Source: Acidimicrobiaceae bacterium (GTDB lineage: Bacteria > Actinomycetota > Acidimicrobiia > Acidimicrobiales > Ilumatobacteraceae). Taken from it: a stretch of 13,075 nt of DNA. The stretch's first letter is position 1, and every line of letters starts with the position of its first letter. The notes under the pieces were generated by a model, which ran no database searches, was not told the origin of the DNA, and worked only from the letters and a program-made list of their open reading frames with translations. The position numbers and the translations under genes are program-made. The stretch is from NCBI GenBank assembly GCA_003455715.1, contig DMQJ01000279.1, positions 1,813 through 14,887 on the forward strand, given 5' to 3'. This document shows, one piece after another, positions 11,913 through 13,075 of this stretch.

Positions 11913-13075
11913 TCAGGTACTGGGCGGCGGTTCGGTGGTCGTGGTGGTGGTGCTCGTGGTGGTGGTGCTGCTCGTGGTGGTGACCGCCGGCGCCTGACCC
12001 ACCTGGAGTTTCACCACACTGTTGGGCTCTACCAAGCTGCCCGAGGGCACGTTCTGGGAGATGACCTTGCCGATGTTGGGGTTGCCGGCGGCCAACGGCT
12101 GGTACGTCACCTGGCCGACCAGACCCAACTCGGCCAGCTTGGCCATCGCCTGCGCTTCGGTGAGGCCGGTGAGCGGCGGCACAGTGACCTTGGCCGGCCC
12201 GCTACTGACGTAGAGCACCACGGGCGACCCCTTGTCGACCACGGTGCCCGCCGCTGGGTCGGTGCGAATGGCGCTACCGGCGGGGATGGTGGGGTGCTCT
12301 TCGGTCATCACGGTGACCGCGAAGCCGTACGTGTCGCTCTCGAGCGTGGCCTGCGCGTTGGCTTGCGACAGGTTCTCGACCGGTGGGACGGCCACCTGGT
12401 TGGCGCCACCCGACACCACGAGCGTGATGGGGTCGCCCTGGCGCAACTCGGTGCCCGCGGGCGGTTCGGTGCGGATGACCGTGCCCTTCTCGACCGAGGG
12501 GTTCTCCTCGGTGACGATGGTGACCTCAAGCCCCAACCCGCGCAACTGGGCGACGGCGTCGTCTTGCAGCAGGGTGGAGACGTCGGGAACAGCGAACGGC
12601 GTGCGAGTGGGGTTGTAGTACACGTTGACCAACTGGTCGGTCTGCACGAGGACATCGGCGATCGGGTCGGTGCGGTGGATGGTGCCTTCGGGCTGGCCCT
12701 CCACTTCTTCGATGATCGGGTTCACCTGCAACCCGAGGTCGGTGAGCGTCTGCGTGCCCACCTCGAGGGTCTGGCCCACCACGTTGGGCATCGCGAACGT
12801 GGAGGCTTCCTTGTCTTTGGCCAGCACGTTGAACAGCACGATGCCGCCGGCGACCAGCGCGATGAGCGCGAGGAACCCGATGACGGCGTACATGCCACCG
12901 CGCCCACCGCTGTACTCCTGTTGCTGCTGGGCGTACGCGGCCTGCTGTTGCGCGTACGCGGCCTGTTGCGCGTAGCCCGTCTGCTGGGCACCCATGGCGG
13001 TGGTGCGCGGCATGGCGGCCGTGGCGCCTGCTGGCATGGGCTGTTGCGGGCGGGGCACGGCGCCGGTTGCACCCG
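11913..13075 (-). CDS. pknB: PASTA-domain Ser/Thr protein kinase, C-terminal part (PknB-like), cut by the window edge
   Basis: Only the last 386 or so codons are visible; the frame runs off the window, so the kinase domain is not seen and is inferred from PASTA repeats plus locus order. Counting from the GTG at 13058, residues 1-56 form a cytoplasmic linker rich in Gln, Ala and Tyr with YAQQ repeats. A membrane helix lies at 57-80. Four PASTA domains follow at about 88-150, 155-218, 221-287 and 290-355, each with a P-x-V/L opening and the IRTEPPAG/IRTDPAAG type core in the middle two. A Thr/Ser tail (about 360-381) ends the protein. PASTA domains sense muropeptides or lipid II outside the cell; the kinase adjusts cell-wall synthesis and division. 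Four domains is the common mycobacterial number. The neighbouring crgA and glutaminase support the PknB identity. Confidence 0.88.
   Translation of the reverse strand, partial: GATGAVPRPQQPMPAGATAAMPRTTAMGAQQTGYAQQAAYAQQQAAYAQQQQEYSGGRGGMYAVIGFLALIALVAGGIVLFNVLAKDKEASTFAMPNVVGQTLEVGTQTLTDLGLQVNPIIEEVEGQPEGTIHRTDPIADVLVQTDQLVNVYYNPTRTPFAVPDVSTLLQDDAVAQLRGLGLEVTIVTEENPSVEKGTVIRTEPPAGTELRQGDPITLVVSGGANQVAVPPVENLSQANAQATLESDTYGFAVTVMTEEHPTIPAGSAIRTDPAAGTVVDKGSPVVLYVSSGPAKVTVPPLTGLTEAQAMAKLAELGLVGQVTYQPLAAGNPNIGKVISQNVPSGSLVEPNSVVKLQVGQAPAVTTTSSTTTTSTTTTTTEPPPST
11934..11981 (-). repeat. GGT/GTG-rich microsatellite coding the Thr/Ser tail
   Basis: On the minus strand this stretch is a run of ACC/ACG-type threonine codons broken by a few serine codons, giving a low-complexity extracytoplasmic tail of about 16 Thr/Ser residues followed by EPPPST. 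Such tracts can gain or lose units by slippage and could be glycosylated. Confidence 0.6.
12912..12974 (-). repeat. YAQQ-type tandem repeat in the kinase juxtamembrane linker
   Basis: Three near-identical units (YAQQAA, YAQQQAA, YAQQQQE) lie just inside the membrane helix. The DNA repeats GCGTACGCGGCCTG twice, so the tract is recent or kept similar. It is probably a flexible spacer between the kinase domain and the membrane. Confidence 0.6.

Noticed and set aside
13056..13058. GTG as the start of the PASTA protein
   Set aside because: The frame stays open upstream to the window edge, and PASTA proteins at this locus carry an N-terminal kinase domain, so the gene is cut rather than starting here.

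Overview
The window looks like a piece of a high-GC actinobacterial chromosome. Codon third positions are almost all G or C. Several genes start within 6-8 bases of a TANNNT box, which suggests leaderless transcription. The right end carries crgA (-), a trpG/pabA-type glutaminase (+) and a PASTA-domain kinase tail (-), in the same order and orientations that I recall from Mycobacterium tuberculosis. The secreted protease with RVLDTR-type repeats and the general gene style would fit the class Acidimicrobiia, but that placement is inference.

Layout. Bases 1-158 hold a short leader with a repeated TCTGGGGCTG element. Next come an HSL-type alpha/beta hydrolase (159-1235, +) and a large secreted subtilisin-like protease (1313-5317, +). 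The protease has three beta repeats and what reads as a seven-bladed propeller behind its catalytic domain. A 58-residue two-helix membrane protein (5337-5513) and a PhzF-family isomerase-like enzyme (5525-6361) follow closely. Then come a single-pass membrane protein with a proline-rich cytoplasmic arm (6429-7325), a class III PLP aminotransferase (7362-8600), a MarR-family regulator (8631-9065), a 217-base spacer with a symmetric array of CGAGTG/CACTCG elements, and a thiolase (9283-10452). A strong inverted repeat separates the thiolase from a small membrane-anchored zinc-ribbon-like protein (10525-10791). The 107-base gap before crgA contains one perfect extended DnaA box and weaker ones. 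CrgA (10899-11219, -) and the glutaminase (11297-11878, +) diverge from a shared 77-base promoter region. The window ends inside the extracytoplasmic part of a PknB-like kinase (11913 to beyond 13075, -).

How the genes may work together. The aminotransferase, MarR regulator and thiolase could be a small catabolic cluster, feeding an omega-amino acid or amine towards acyl-CoA thiolysis under local control; no substrate can be read from the sequence. crgA and the PASTA kinase belong to the cell-division and cell-wall growth set, which often lies near the replication origin in Actinobacteria, so the DnaA box in their flank is worth noting.

No insertion sequence, tRNA, rRNA, CRISPR array, prophage or recognisable defence system was seen. 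I do not see a clear new multi-gene system. The most unusual signals are the intergenic array at 9083-9187, the duplicated segment that supplies the PhzF start codon, the DnaA-box/hairpin spacer, and the mosaic protease.
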